A stretch of DNA of 64,000 nucleotides from Lachnospiraceae bacterium YSB2008 (GTDB taxonomy: Bacteria; Bacillota; Clostridia; Lachnospirales; Lachnospiraceae), in assembly GCA_000687655.1 (NCBI GenBank), contig JHWR01000003.1, positions 1 to 64,000 on the forward strand, read 5' to 3'. The translations under genes and the position numbers were made by a program. This document shows, one piece after another, positions 26,783 through 34,997 of the stretch (within the stretch, counting starts at the first letter, position 1; every line of letters begins with the position of its first letter). The notes under the pieces are model-generated. The model did not search any database. It was not told the origin of the DNA and saw only the letters and a list, made by a program, of their open reading frames with translations.

Positions 26783-27553
26783 TTAACAAGTCTTTATTAA
26801 TCCAACTGTAATGTTGTCTAATTCGTTACGATATTTGTTTAAATCAACGAGATATTTAGAATACTCTGTCATTGCATTTTCATTTACAAGAAGATTTGGA
26901 TTCAGATATTGTAAGAATTCCGCTTCTGTAATAAGATGAACAAATCCATCGCAACAAAGTAAAAATATCTCATTCCCGGTAACAAGCCCAGAAAAATAAT
27001 CAGGGTATATATCTTCAGATGCACCAACGCACTGTAAGAGAACGCTCCTTTGATTACTCACAAGAGCCTCCTCTTTAGTCATTCTTCCTGCATCTATCTC
27101 TCTTTGAATGTACGTATGATCCTTTGTAATCTGCCTGATCTCATTTGGCAGAATATGGTAGATTCTTGAATCCCCCACATTTACTATGTAGTATTTGCCT
27201 TTATATATAAGGATTCCCGAAAGTGTTGTTCCGAGTCTTATACCATTTTTTCTACCATAATTCTGGATAAGATCATTTTGTGTATTAATAATCTGATTCC
27301 AGTCACGCCTAAGGCCTGCTTCACTGAAGCCTTCTGCGACAAGATTCACGAAACGATTGTCAAACCATTCTTTGAATCCTTTTATAAGCGTGGATGAGGC
27401 GAGTTCGCCCTTGGCGAACCCACCCATTCCATCACATACAACTCCAAATGCAATTTTGCCAAATGCAGAATCTGCAGTTTCAAGTAAGAGAGAATCCTGA
27501 TTAGTTTTCTTTCTAAGTCCTACGTCTGTATAAGACGAAAGCATAAAGTCCAT
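26783..27553 (-). CDS. PP2C-family Ser/Thr protein phosphatase
   Basis: A 256-residue protein with the PP2C metal-binding motifs in order: TDVGLRKKTNQD near the N-terminus, VVCDGMGGF at about residue 40, LGTTLSGILI, VNVGDSRIY, ITKDHTY, and LLCCDGF near 200. It is cytoplasmic, with no TM. PP2C enzymes remove phosphate from Ser/Thr and usually partner with a PknB-type kinase in the same operon, as here. It is the second gene of the upstream unit, 15 bases after the protease-FHA gene, and is the likely eraser for EssC/FHA-directed phosphorylation. Confidence 0.93.
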   Translation of the reverse strand: MDFMLSSYTDVGLRKKTNQDSLLLETADSAFGKIAFGVVCDGMGGFAKGELASSTLIKGFKEWFDNRFVNLVAEGFSEAGLRRDWNQIINTQNDLIQNYGRKNGIRLGTTLSGILIYKGKYYIVNVGDSRIYHILPNEIRQITKDHTYIQREIDAGRMTKEEALVSNQRSVLLQCVGASEDIYPDYFSGLVTGNEIFLLCCDGFVHLITEAEFLQYLNPNLLVNENAMTEYSKYLVDLNKYRNELDNITVGLIKTC

Positions 27554-27568
27554 TCAGGTTATTCCTCC

Positions 27569-29503
27569 CTAGCCAAGCTTAAACTGGAACTCCTCGTCAG
27601 AAAACTTAATTCTGTCGTTATTGTTAAGCATCACCTTCTGTGATGCCGGTAAAGCTTCGCCATTCAGATATGTATAGTTAGTTGAGTTATTATCTTTAAT
27701 GAAGTAATTACCATCTTCAAATGTAATGATTGCATGTACTCGGCTTACTGAATTATTGGTTATGCAATAATCAACTTTACTTCTCTCTTTACCAATCTTG
27801 AATTCACGTTTACCGATTGTGATCTTCTCACCTGTCTTAGTCTTAACAAGTACTGCCATAATCTGGTTTGTCTCGCTAAGAAGAGTTGTCTCGCCTGATC
27901 CTTCGTTAAGAAGTACTGTCTCACCAGCTCCTTCTCCCATCTGTGGAATAGTAGGTGGTGCTGGATAAGCGTTCTGCTGTGGAGCACGTCTTGCCGGTTC
28001 TACCGGTGGTGCTACAGGAGGCTGTGGTGCTACAGGTTCCGGTGCATATCCAAGAGCAGGTCTAGGAGGAGTCATTGCTGCAAGGCCACCACCCATTCCA
28101 CCATATGGTGGCAATGTCTGCTCTTCCTTAGCCTTCTTCTTTGATTTTGAAACAAGAACAATTATAAGAACGATTATAAGTATCACTACTGCTGCGATGA
28201 TAGCAATGATTACTATAAGCATTGTATTTGACTTTTCTACAAGATTACTTCTCGCATCCTTTAAGTCAGTCAGTGCCTTATCAACTTCCTCCTGTGTTGC
28301 ATCTGCTTTATCATTAACAGATTTTGCTGTTTCAAGCGCAAGTTCAAAATCTGCAAATGAATCAGCATCATAATCTGCTGCCACTTCTCCTTCTGCTGAA
28401 GAAATCTCTGCGGCAAGTCCGGTCTTATCAACAGTTACCTTCTCCTCGAGATTGCCTATAGCAGTTTCAAGTCCTTCTCTGGCTGATTTATAATCATCAT
28501 CAGTTGCTGCATCGTTGTTAAGAGCAGTGTTAGCTATTCTAAGTGCATCCTGAAGTGCTGCAAAACTCTCTTCTGTGTAATCACTTGCTGCATATGAATT
28601 AGCATTAGAAACAAGATTTCTGAGAAGAACTTCTTCAGTTTCACCAGCCGGATTGTCCGGTTCTGTTGTCGACTCCGTAGTTGTTGATGGTGCTCCTTCG
28701 GAAGCATCAATAAATTCAACATTAAGTACCTTTAGTACGTCCGCTACTTCATTAATATTAAGTGCGTAATAATATGTATTGGAATTATCCTCTGTAAAGC
28801 CCTTAACAACACCTACAACATTTCCGTTTGCATCGATAAGTGGTCCACCGGAATTACCTTCAGCTGTTACTGCTGAATGCTGTATAAAATCATATCCGTT
28901 AAGAGAAACCTTTTTTGAAATTGAACCCTTTGTTATAGTTACATCCTCTGATGTAAATACAGAAAAGTCTTCAAGGTATGTAACGATTCCCGGGAATCCA
29001 AGTGCAAATACATCTGAAGTCTCTTCTATGTTCTGTGTTTTAAGAGGAAGTGTCTTTCTTTCTGATATAGGCTGGTCAAGTTTAAGAATTGCAAAGTCCA
29101 TATCATCGGGAGCACTTTCATTTAAAATTGAAGCTCCTACATAAACAGTACCTTTAACTATAACTCTTATGCTTGTATCAAGCTGACTGGTCTGAGCAAT
29201 TCCAAATGCATCCTTAACCCATGCTACATACTCATCCTCAAGTCTGACTACGTGATCACACGTGATCATGATGTCACCTGTTGTTGCTTCTGTTCCAATA
29301 AGGAATCCTGTTCCTGACTGAAGTACATATGCATTTCCTGTGGCAGGATCTGTATATACGACTTCTATCTGGAATATCGCATCTCTGGCTGCCTGTGCTG
29401 CCTGGTTTGCTTCTCCCTCTGCACTGGCTGTTATGGAAAAACTCATAACGAGCACAAGTGCAAGAGCAAGAGCAAGCCTCATTTTTTTCAATACTCTCTT
29501 CAT
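27569..29503 (-). CDS. Trypsin-like serine protease - FIVAR x2 - TM - FHA protein
   Basis: The start is ATG 29503, which follows GGAGGG and begins a signal peptide (MKRVLKKMRLALALALVLVM). The exported S1C-like protease domain shows ITCDHVV (His), DDMDFAILKLD (Asp) and AEGNSGGPL (Ser). Two FIVAR-type helical repeats follow (LEEKV- and LVEK-ending). A TM (IVIIAIIAAVVILIIVLIIVLV) leads to a proline-rich linker, a GSGETTLLSE segment and a C-terminal FHA domain (IGKERSKVDYCI, SRVHAII, NNSTNYTYLNG). The architecture joins an outside protease to an inside phospho-reader. It is the first gene of the upstream unit; operator B ends 67 bases ahead of its start. Length is 644 residues. Confidence 0.9.
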   Translation of the reverse strand: MKRVLKKMRLALALALVLVMSFSITASAEGEANQAAQAARDAIFQIEVVYTDPATGNAYVLQSGTGFLIGTEATTGDIMITCDHVVRLEDEYVAWVKDAFGIAQTSQLDTSIRVIVKGTVYVGASILNESAPDDMDFAILKLDQPISERKTLPLKTQNIEETSDVFALGFPGIVTYLEDFSVFTSEDVTITKGSISKKVSLNGYDFIQHSAVTAEGNSGGPLIDANGNVVGVVKGFTEDNSNTYYYALNINEVADVLKVLNVEFIDASEGAPSTTTESTTEPDNPAGETEEVLLRNLVSNANSYAASDYTEESFAALQDALRIANTALNNDAATDDDYKSAREGLETAIGNLEEKVTVDKTGLAAEISSAEGEVAADYDADSFADFELALETAKSVNDKADATQEEVDKALTDLKDARSNLVEKSNTMLIVIIAIIAAVVILIIVLIIVLVSKSKKKAKEEQTLPPYGGMGGGLAAMTPPRPALGYAPEPVAPQPPVAPPVEPARRAPQQNAYPAPPTIPQMGEGAGETVLLNEGSGETTLLSETNQIMAVLVKTKTGEKITIGKREFKIGKERSKVDYCITNNSVSRVHAIITFEDGNYFIKDNNSTNYTYLNGEALPASQKVMLNNNDRIKFSDEEFQFKLG

Positions 29504-29537
29504 GTGATTACCCTCCACATTTTCATTTGATGTTGCC

Positions 29538-29608
29538 ATTATAAGTCTTTATGAAGGCTACAACCTTTGAACTGACAAAATGCATTTTTTTTGTAATAAA
29601 ATGCATTT
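29538..29608 (-). promoter_or_regulatory. Promoter and 21-bp direct-repeat operator B of the T7SS upstream operon
   Basis: ACTGACAAAATGCATT starts at 29571 and AAAATGCATTT repeats exactly 21 bases later (TGC at 29581 and 29602 after one-base phasing). A -10 TATAAT lies on the minus strand at 29538-29543 with a poor -35 (AGGTTG) 17 bases upstream. The near repeat therefore abuts the -35, as for class II activators. Sequence, spacing and distance to the ATG match operator A. The 160 bases to its right are AT-rich, with no gene that I can support. Confidence 0.72.
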
Positions 29609-29764
29609 CGATTCATTTCAGGTTCAAAATGTCAACATACTTGTAATAAATTGTAGCTCACATGAGTATTATATGTCAATTTATTGTTCATATTTTGTAT
29701 ACTATTACTATAAAAATTCACATTTACTTAAATATGTAAACCCTTTACCTTGTGTAAGTTGACA

Positions 29765-29800
29765 GAAAAGGCCGGTTAGCTTTATTTTGCTAACCGGCCT
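29765..29800 (-). terminator. Strong terminator after the DUF4143 ATPase gene
   Basis: AGGCCGGTTAGC and GCTAACCGGCCT form a perfect 12-bp stem with an 8-base loop. On the minus strand it is followed by TTTTC. It lies 28 bases past the ATPase stop and insulates operator B. Confidence 0.85.
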
Positions 29801-29828
29801 GTATTTCTATCATAACAATTGCCATACA

Positions 29829-31106
29829 CTAATCCTTAAGGCATCCTATCGGTACCACATACACTCCATCCTTTCTTCTATACGCAAATGGAGCAACCCC
29901 ACACAATACCATTAAGAAGCTTGGCTCATGCATTTTATCTGTATCTATTTTCTCTTTTAACTTCAGAAGATTACTTGCACCTTCTTCTATTAGCTTATCC
30001 CCTCCTAGTTTAATCTCAATGAGACCATATTTACCATTTCTCAGGTGGACAACTGCATCACACTCCAAGCCGCTCTTGTCACGGTAATGATACACGTTTC
30101 CATCTATGGCATCAGCAAAAACTCTGAGATCCCTGACACACATATTCTCGAACAAAAGTCCCGCCGTTGATAGATCATTTATCAGGTCATTCGGACCAAT
30201 ACCCATTGCAGCAGTTGCTATAGATGGATCCACAAAATATCTGGTATCGGTTGTCCTAATAGCAGTCTTTGATCTCAGATTAGGATTCCACGCATGAGTA
30301 TCTTCTATCACATATATTTTTTTCAAAGCAGAAATGTAGTTTCTTAATGTATTTTCACTAAATGAATCGTTTTCATCTGTACGAACGTCCCTTAATAGCG
30401 CTGTAATTGTGGTTTCCGTAGAAACCCCTCTGGCATAAGCTTTTAAAACACGTTTAGCCCTTTCCGGATCACGATATATATCATCTACTCTTGAAATATC
30501 TGATTCGACAACAGACTCATAGTAATCAACAGCTTGAGATAGAGCTATCTTTTCTTTTTGCCCTACTGCTTTAGGCCACCCGCCCCTGCATATCAGATAA
30601 GTTATATCATTTAAGGTATGACTGCAATTTCCGCTGACCTGCAGGTTATCTGAAAAAAGTGACCCTAACGATACATTTCCATTAGAATCCCCTGATTCAA
30701 ATAAGCTCATCGGCCGCATTAAAAGTGATGCTATTCTTCCAATTCCTGTATGTGAGATTTCAGAAATATCCGGTGGGACAGCCGATCCGGTCAAGATAAA
30801 CTGCCCAAACTCATTTCTTTTATCCACCTCAAACCTTACTGCATCCCACAACTTAGGCGCTAATTGCCACTCATCTATCAAATGCGGAACATCCCCCTGA
30901 AGAAGTTGTGACGGATCAACCTCCGCCAGTTCCAGATACTGTCTTTTTCTTGCCGGATCCTCAATATATATTACAGATTTTGATATCCTCTCCGCTGTAG
31001 TTGTTTTGCCACACCACTTGGCTCCCTTTACTAGTACCGCACCTTTTGCTTCAAGCTTATCACTTAAAACTCTGTCACATATTCTATTATAATATTTGTC
31101 TACCAT
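29829..31106 (-). CDS. AAA ATPase with DUF4143 domain
   Basis: The start is ATG 31106, directly after GGAGG; upstream ATGs in frame lack one. The 425-residue product has an N-terminal P-loop (GAKWCGKTTTAE, near residue 30), a Walker B-like LIDEW, and ILTGSAV. DUF4143 sits in the C-terminal half (YFVDPSIATAAMG, GLLFENMCVRDLRVFAD, YHYRDKSGLECDAVV, LIEIKLGG), where a D...E-x-K nuclease-like core is visible. These proteins are common in anaerobes and their substrate is unknown. The gene stands alone between a terminator and a tandem-repeat leader, unlike the operons on either side, which suggests independent acquisition. Confidence 0.85.
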   Translation of the reverse strand: MVDKYYNRICDRVLSDKLEAKGAVLVKGAKWCGKTTTAERISKSVIYIEDPARKRQYLELAEVDPSQLLQGDVPHLIDEWQLAPKLWDAVRFEVDKRNEFGQFILTGSAVPPDISEISHTGIGRIASLLMRPMSLFESGDSNGNVSLGSLFSDNLQVSGNCSHTLNDITYLICRGGWPKAVGQKEKIALSQAVDYYESVVESDISRVDDIYRDPERAKRVLKAYARGVSTETTITALLRDVRTDENDSFSENTLRNYISALKKIYVIEDTHAWNPNLRSKTAIRTTDTRYFVDPSIATAAMGIGPNDLINDLSTAGLLFENMCVRDLRVFADAIDGNVYHYRDKSGLECDAVVHLRNGKYGLIEIKLGGDKLIEEGASNLLKLKEKIDTDKMHEPSFLMVLCGVAPFAYRRKDGVYVVPIGCLKD

Positions 31107-31158
31107 AACATCCTCCAAGCCAAAAACCACGTTTCTCATATGAATTATACTTCCTGTT

Positions 31159-31264
31159 GATGAGTTTGGCAAGTTTTCGTTGATGACTTTGGCAAGTTTT
31201 CATTGATGACTTTGGCAAGTTTTCATTGATCACTTTGGCAAGTTTTCATTGATCACTTTGGCAT
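31159..31264. repeat. 23-bp tandem repeats, four full copies plus a partial
   Basis: The unit contains CTTTGGCAAGTTTTCATTGA and repeats at 31159, 31182, 31205 and 31228, with a partial at 31251. Copies differ at one or two positions (GATGAC versus GATCAC; GTT versus ATT). It lies 53 bases upstream of the ATPase start on the minus strand. No spacers are present, so it is not CRISPR. The rest of 31107-31409 is AT-rich without a gene. Confidence 0.9.
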
Positions 31265-31409
31265 CTCGAATCAGTCCTCGTATGAGTATAGTATTTTATA
31301 TTACTATATATTTGTATGCTATATTGGTATATGTTAAAATAATCTACGTACTAAAAAATCGTCCTAGATTCACATATATCAATTATCTATTCAAGGACTT
31401 GGCATTTTT

Positions 31410-32564
31410 CTATTCGTCGTTTTGACGTTTGAAAGCATATATGAAGTCGCCGACACGTCCGCGAACCATCTTGAGCTTTGCGAATAAAGGATTAAAGGAC
31501 AGCATAAGAAGCTTTCTCTTATCCTTCTTTTCCATAGCATCTATATATTTCTCAAGAAATGCATCTGCTTTTTCAAAAGCATCTCTGTCAGGCCAGGACG
31601 CGATCACCTGGACATCCGATGCAGCTTCAGTATTCTCTGCTTGATCACCATTCCATCCGGTCAGACTGTGCGTGCGGTTCATGTATGCCATATACATCCT
31701 CACAACTCTGAGTGCATCTCTGCCCTCCTTAAGACGATACTCGCCTGAAAGCTCATCTCCGTCCAGTCCAAGTCCGACTGCGTTATCCGGGTGAATTCTG
31801 TATTTTACCAGACTCTTATTGTAGAAATAGAAGCCATTCATTCCGGCACCGATAAGTGCGATCTGCCAGTCATGTGGTATCTCCTCTGAAAGGCTTCTGA
31901 TAATTTCCTTTCTGATATTTCCACGAAATGCCATACATGCTCCCTGACATATATTATGGAACATAATCTCAGTTGGTGTTATCTCCGTAAGAGACTTTTC
32001 TGAAACCTTCTTATGATAGAGGTTGTTGTTTGACCATCCGGATCTTGGCTTTTCAAATAAAGCCGGATAATTCTTCCTGCCTTCTTCTATATCAGCTTCC
32101 GGAAGAAGCGCATAATCTTCAGCCGTTCTTCCATCTCTGTCCATAATAGTAAATGAACAGCCCAGGACTTTTATTGCCTGCCTCTTTTCCATAAGTCTGG
32201 TCATTACCTTAATCTTGTCCGGTTCCCAGACATCATCCTGATCGGAAAGAAAGATTATATCACCTGTTGCGGCATCTATAGCTCTTTTAAAATTCGCAGA
32301 AAAACCAAGATTCTCACTATTCCTTATAAGTCTGAACTCTACATGCTTTCCGTGAGTATTTGCATCAGAATAATCGTCGGAGTCAAATCCTTCACCTTCG
32401 AAAGCATCTCTGTATTCCTCGAGAATCTCATAAGTTCCGTCCGTCGATGCATCATCTGAAACAACAATCTCATCCGGACAAACCTCACCACCCAGTATCG
32501 AGTCAAGCTGTTCCCTTATATACTTTTCACCATTATATGTAGCCATCGCTACTGTAATTCTCAT
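31410..32564 (-). CDS. Family 2 glycosyltransferase (rhamnosyltransferase-like)
   Basis: A 384-residue GT-A enzyme with N-terminal MRITVAMATYNGEKYIREQLDSI, VVSDDASTDGT (nucleotide-sugar binding), and FLSDQDDVWEPDKI (DxD-type metal site) near residue 105. A QxxRW-type element is not obvious. It probably adds sugars to a cell-surface polysaccharide. It has an acidic C-terminal extension (about residues 270-380) not shared by its neighbour. It is the last gene of a run including the second GT2 and a CapA-like protein. Substrate is unknown. Confidence 0.88.
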   Translation of the reverse strand: MRITVAMATYNGEKYIREQLDSILGGEVCPDEIVVSDDASTDGTYEILEEYRDAFEGEGFDSDDYSDANTHGKHVEFRLIRNSENLGFSANFKRAIDAATGDIIFLSDQDDVWEPDKIKVMTRLMEKRQAIKVLGCSFTIMDRDGRTAEDYALLPEADIEEGRKNYPALFEKPRSGWSNNNLYHKKVSEKSLTEITPTEIMFHNICQGACMAFRGNIRKEIIRSLSEEIPHDWQIALIGAGMNGFYFYNKSLVKYRIHPDNAVGLGLDGDELSGEYRLKEGRDALRVVRMYMAYMNRTHSLTGWNGDQAENTEAASDVQVIASWPDRDAFEKADAFLEKYIDAMEKKDKRKLLMLSFNPLFAKLKMVRGRVGDFIYAFKRQNDE

Positions 32565-32657
32565 GATTTAATCCTCTTTCATTTCCTGGTAAAAACTCTG
32601 ATTTTTTATAGATAAACAGCTTGATGCCACTGCAAATGGCATCAAGCGTCGTTTTAG

Positions 32658-33578
32658 CTATATATAAAACATCTGTCCAATTGAACGTACCATATCACTC
32701 TTAAGTATACGATATTTAACCAGCGTGCGTACCCTCTGAATCTTCGGCTTGTCACGCATCAGAAGGAAATCATCCAAAAGCTTTCTGGATTTATCCGGCA
32801 GCTCATCTCCGAATCTTTCCTGCAGAAGTTCCATCGCGTCATATGCATCATTTTTTGCATTTCTCGTTGCAGGATCAAGAAGCTTAAGAAGTCTGTACTG
32901 GAAGCTCTTTACATCCTTGGCGCCGACTTCATTTCCGGAATGCTGTCTGTAGAGCATAAGCTTTTTAGGGAAGTGAACGACCTTACCTATAGCACTTGTG
33001 TAAAGAGCAATCCACCAGTCATGCATATCCATACGTTCATCATATTCTCCGAACATATCCGCAGCCTTACGGTTGATGATCATAGTGCAGCCTGTGACAT
33101 AGTTCTGAACTATAAGTCTGTTAAAAGTCGTATAATGCTTAGCCACTTCGAGGTTCTTTTCATTTACATCGAGAGGATTCAGATTCTCGTCCACAACCTC
33201 ATAATCTGAGAACACTACCAGCGGAAGAGTATTATCATACTTCTTTTCAGCCGCCTTCATGGCTCCGAGCATAAGTCTGACCTTGTCCTTGTCCCATACA
33301 TCATCCTGATCACAGAACATAACATAGTCTCCCTTGGAAAGGCTGAGCAGAAATGCAAAGTTTCTTCCCGGGTCACCAAAAGAAACCTCATCCTCGATAA
33401 AAACTATCTTTGATCTGAAGCTGTCTCTGTATTCCTTAATGACGTTGACGGTTCCATCATTGGAACCGTCGTCATGTATTATTATTCTTATGTCTTTATA
33501 AGTCTGCGAAAGCAGAGAGTCAAGCTGCTCTCGGAGGTACTTTTCGCCGTTATATGTTGCCAATAAAATATCAACCAC
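32658..33578 (-). CDS. Family 2 glycosyltransferase
   Basis: A 306-residue GT-A protein beginning MVDILLATYNGEKYLREQLDSLL, with IHDDGSNDGT and VMFCDQDDVWDKDKV marking the sugar-nucleotide and metal sites. It closely resembles its neighbour at 31410 in the catalytic half, suggesting a duplicated pair acting in sequence on one surface glycan. It follows the CapA-like gene after 58 bases. No TM is seen, so it should act on the inner membrane face. Confidence 0.9.
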   Translation of the reverse strand: MVDILLATYNGEKYLREQLDSLLSQTYKDIRIIIHDDGSNDGTVNVIKEYRDSFRSKIVFIEDEVSFGDPGRNFAFLLSLSKGDYVMFCDQDDVWDKDKVRLMLGAMKAAEKKYDNTLPLVVFSDYEVVDENLNPLDVNEKNLEVAKHYTTFNRLIVQNYVTGCTMIINRKAADMFGEYDERMDMHDWWIALYTSAIGKVVHFPKKLMLYRQHSGNEVGAKDVKSFQYRLLKLLDPATRNAKNDAYDAMELLQERFGDELPDKSRKLLDDFLLMRDKPKIQRVRTLVKYRILKSDMVRSIGQMFYI

Positions 33579-33636
33579 TGATACTTATCTCCATTTATTA
33601 AACCAGTCTCACAGAGTAATTCACTAACTATGAGGC

Positions 33637-34974
33637 TTAATTTCCAACAATCGAGAATGCATCTGTTGAGCTTGCATCCTCAGGCATTACAAGGAACTCT
33701 TTACTAACTACAGTATTGAGAGTATTGATAAGCGAATCATATGAATAGCTTCCGTCATAACCACGGCATCCATGATTTGCTGCCATCTCAGGAGTATAAT
33801 CCTTGAGCCAGTAAACTCTTGAATTCTTTGAACCATAATCATAGTAAGTTACATTCGGAATAAGCTTCGGATCCTCAATTGTTATTGTCCAAGGATCATC
33901 GCCCTCTCTGTAGCAATGGAACTTACAATCAATAGTAAGACCAACAAGGTTATTCGGATGCTGCTGTGTTGATACGAAGTTACCGAGTGAATATGCACAG
34001 AATACCTTTCTGCCATCCTGAGCTGTAATCCACTCAGCAGTCTGAACTACGTGAGGATGTGTACCTATGATGATATCAGCACCCCAGTTTGCAAGCTTCT
34101 GAGCCATATCCAGCTGCATTTCTGAAGGAGTATGACTGTATTCAACTCCCCAGTGAGCACTTACGATAACCATATCAGCCACATGTCTTGCATGATACAG
34201 CTGCTTTTTGATAAGTTCTTCCTCGTCAAATGTAATGACTCTGGTCTCAGACGCTTCAGGAGTCGGTATTCCGTTTGTTCCATAGGTATATCCAAGACAA
34301 GCTATTTTAATGCCGTCATATTCATATACAGGTATATATTCAAGATCATCCTTGTTCCAAAGACCGAAAGCGACAAGGTCATCCGGCATCTGATTATTCC
34401 AGAAATCCATTGTTGCAGAAAGACCTGCTGCACCACAGTCATAGGTATGATTGGTAGACAGATTGAAGAGCCTTACATTTGCATCATAAAGTGCCTGACC
34501 GCACTGTCCCGGAGTTGAGAAAGTAGGATAACCCGAAGGTGTAATCTCCGTATTTACTATCGTCTCCTGATTGATGAAGTTAATGTCATGAGCTTTCCAG
34601 AAGTCAGCAACATTCTCATAAACGTATGTGAAATCATAAGTTCCATCATTACTTCTGGCTGCAGCAGACTTAAATATACCCGAATGTATAAGGTCATCAC
34701 CGCTTGCCGTGAAGGTTATGTCCTTCTCTTCAATAGGAACTTCTGTAGTTATCTCTTCTTCCTGACCTTTTTCAGCGAGATAATTATCCACTCTGCCCGC
34801 AATGCTGTCTGTATCCGTTGCATCACTTACAGTATGTGCATCCGGATATCTGACATCCTCGTTGGAAGCAGTCTCCTTACCGCCACAACCTGAGATTGTA
34901 AGTATCATAGCCAGCGAAAGTGCTATGATCCTGACATTCTTTCTCTTCAATATTTTTCTGCCTTTTCCAAACAT
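33637..34974 (-). CDS. CapA/PGA_cap-family lipoprotein (metallophosphatase fold)
   Basis: A 445-residue protein. The basic n-region and hydrophobic stretch end in a lipobox (LTISGC), so it is a lipoprotein. An acidic linker is followed by the CapA-type domain: FTASGDDLIHS, FINQETIVN, FNLSTNHTYDCGAAGL, VIVSAHWGVEY and IIIGTHPHVVQ. These His/Asp/Asn blocks define the metallophosphatase fold of PGA_cap proteins, which act in poly-gamma-glutamate or capsule assembly. It lies 23 bases after trxB and just upstream of two glycosyltransferases, which fits a surface-polymer role. The substrate is not known. Confidence 0.88.
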   Translation of the reverse strand: MFGKGRKILKRKNVRIIALSLAMILTISGCGGKETASNEDVRYPDAHTVSDATDTDSIAGRVDNYLAEKGQEEEITTEVPIEEKDITFTASGDDLIHSGIFKSAAARSNDGTYDFTYVYENVADFWKAHDINFINQETIVNTEITPSGYPTFSTPGQCGQALYDANVRLFNLSTNHTYDCGAAGLSATMDFWNNQMPDDLVAFGLWNKDDLEYIPVYEYDGIKIACLGYTYGTNGIPTPEASETRVITFDEEELIKKQLYHARHVADMVIVSAHWGVEYSHTPSEMQLDMAQKLANWGADIIIGTHPHVVQTAEWITAQDGRKVFCAYSLGNFVSTQQHPNNLVGLTIDCKFHCYREGDDPWTITIEDPKLIPNVTYYDYGSKNSRVYWLKDYTPEMAANHGCRGYDGSYSYDSLINTLNTVVSKEFLVMPEDASSTDAFSIVGN

Positions 34975-34997
34975 TTGAAATCTCCATCGTCCGTTTT

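Noticed and set aside
31159-31264. CRISPR-like repeats
   Set aside because: The units are directly adjacent with no unique spacers, and no cas genes are present.
34132-34518. 128-codon plus-strand frame inside the CapA-like gene
   Set aside because: It lies opposite a gene with clear family motifs and has no ribosome site.
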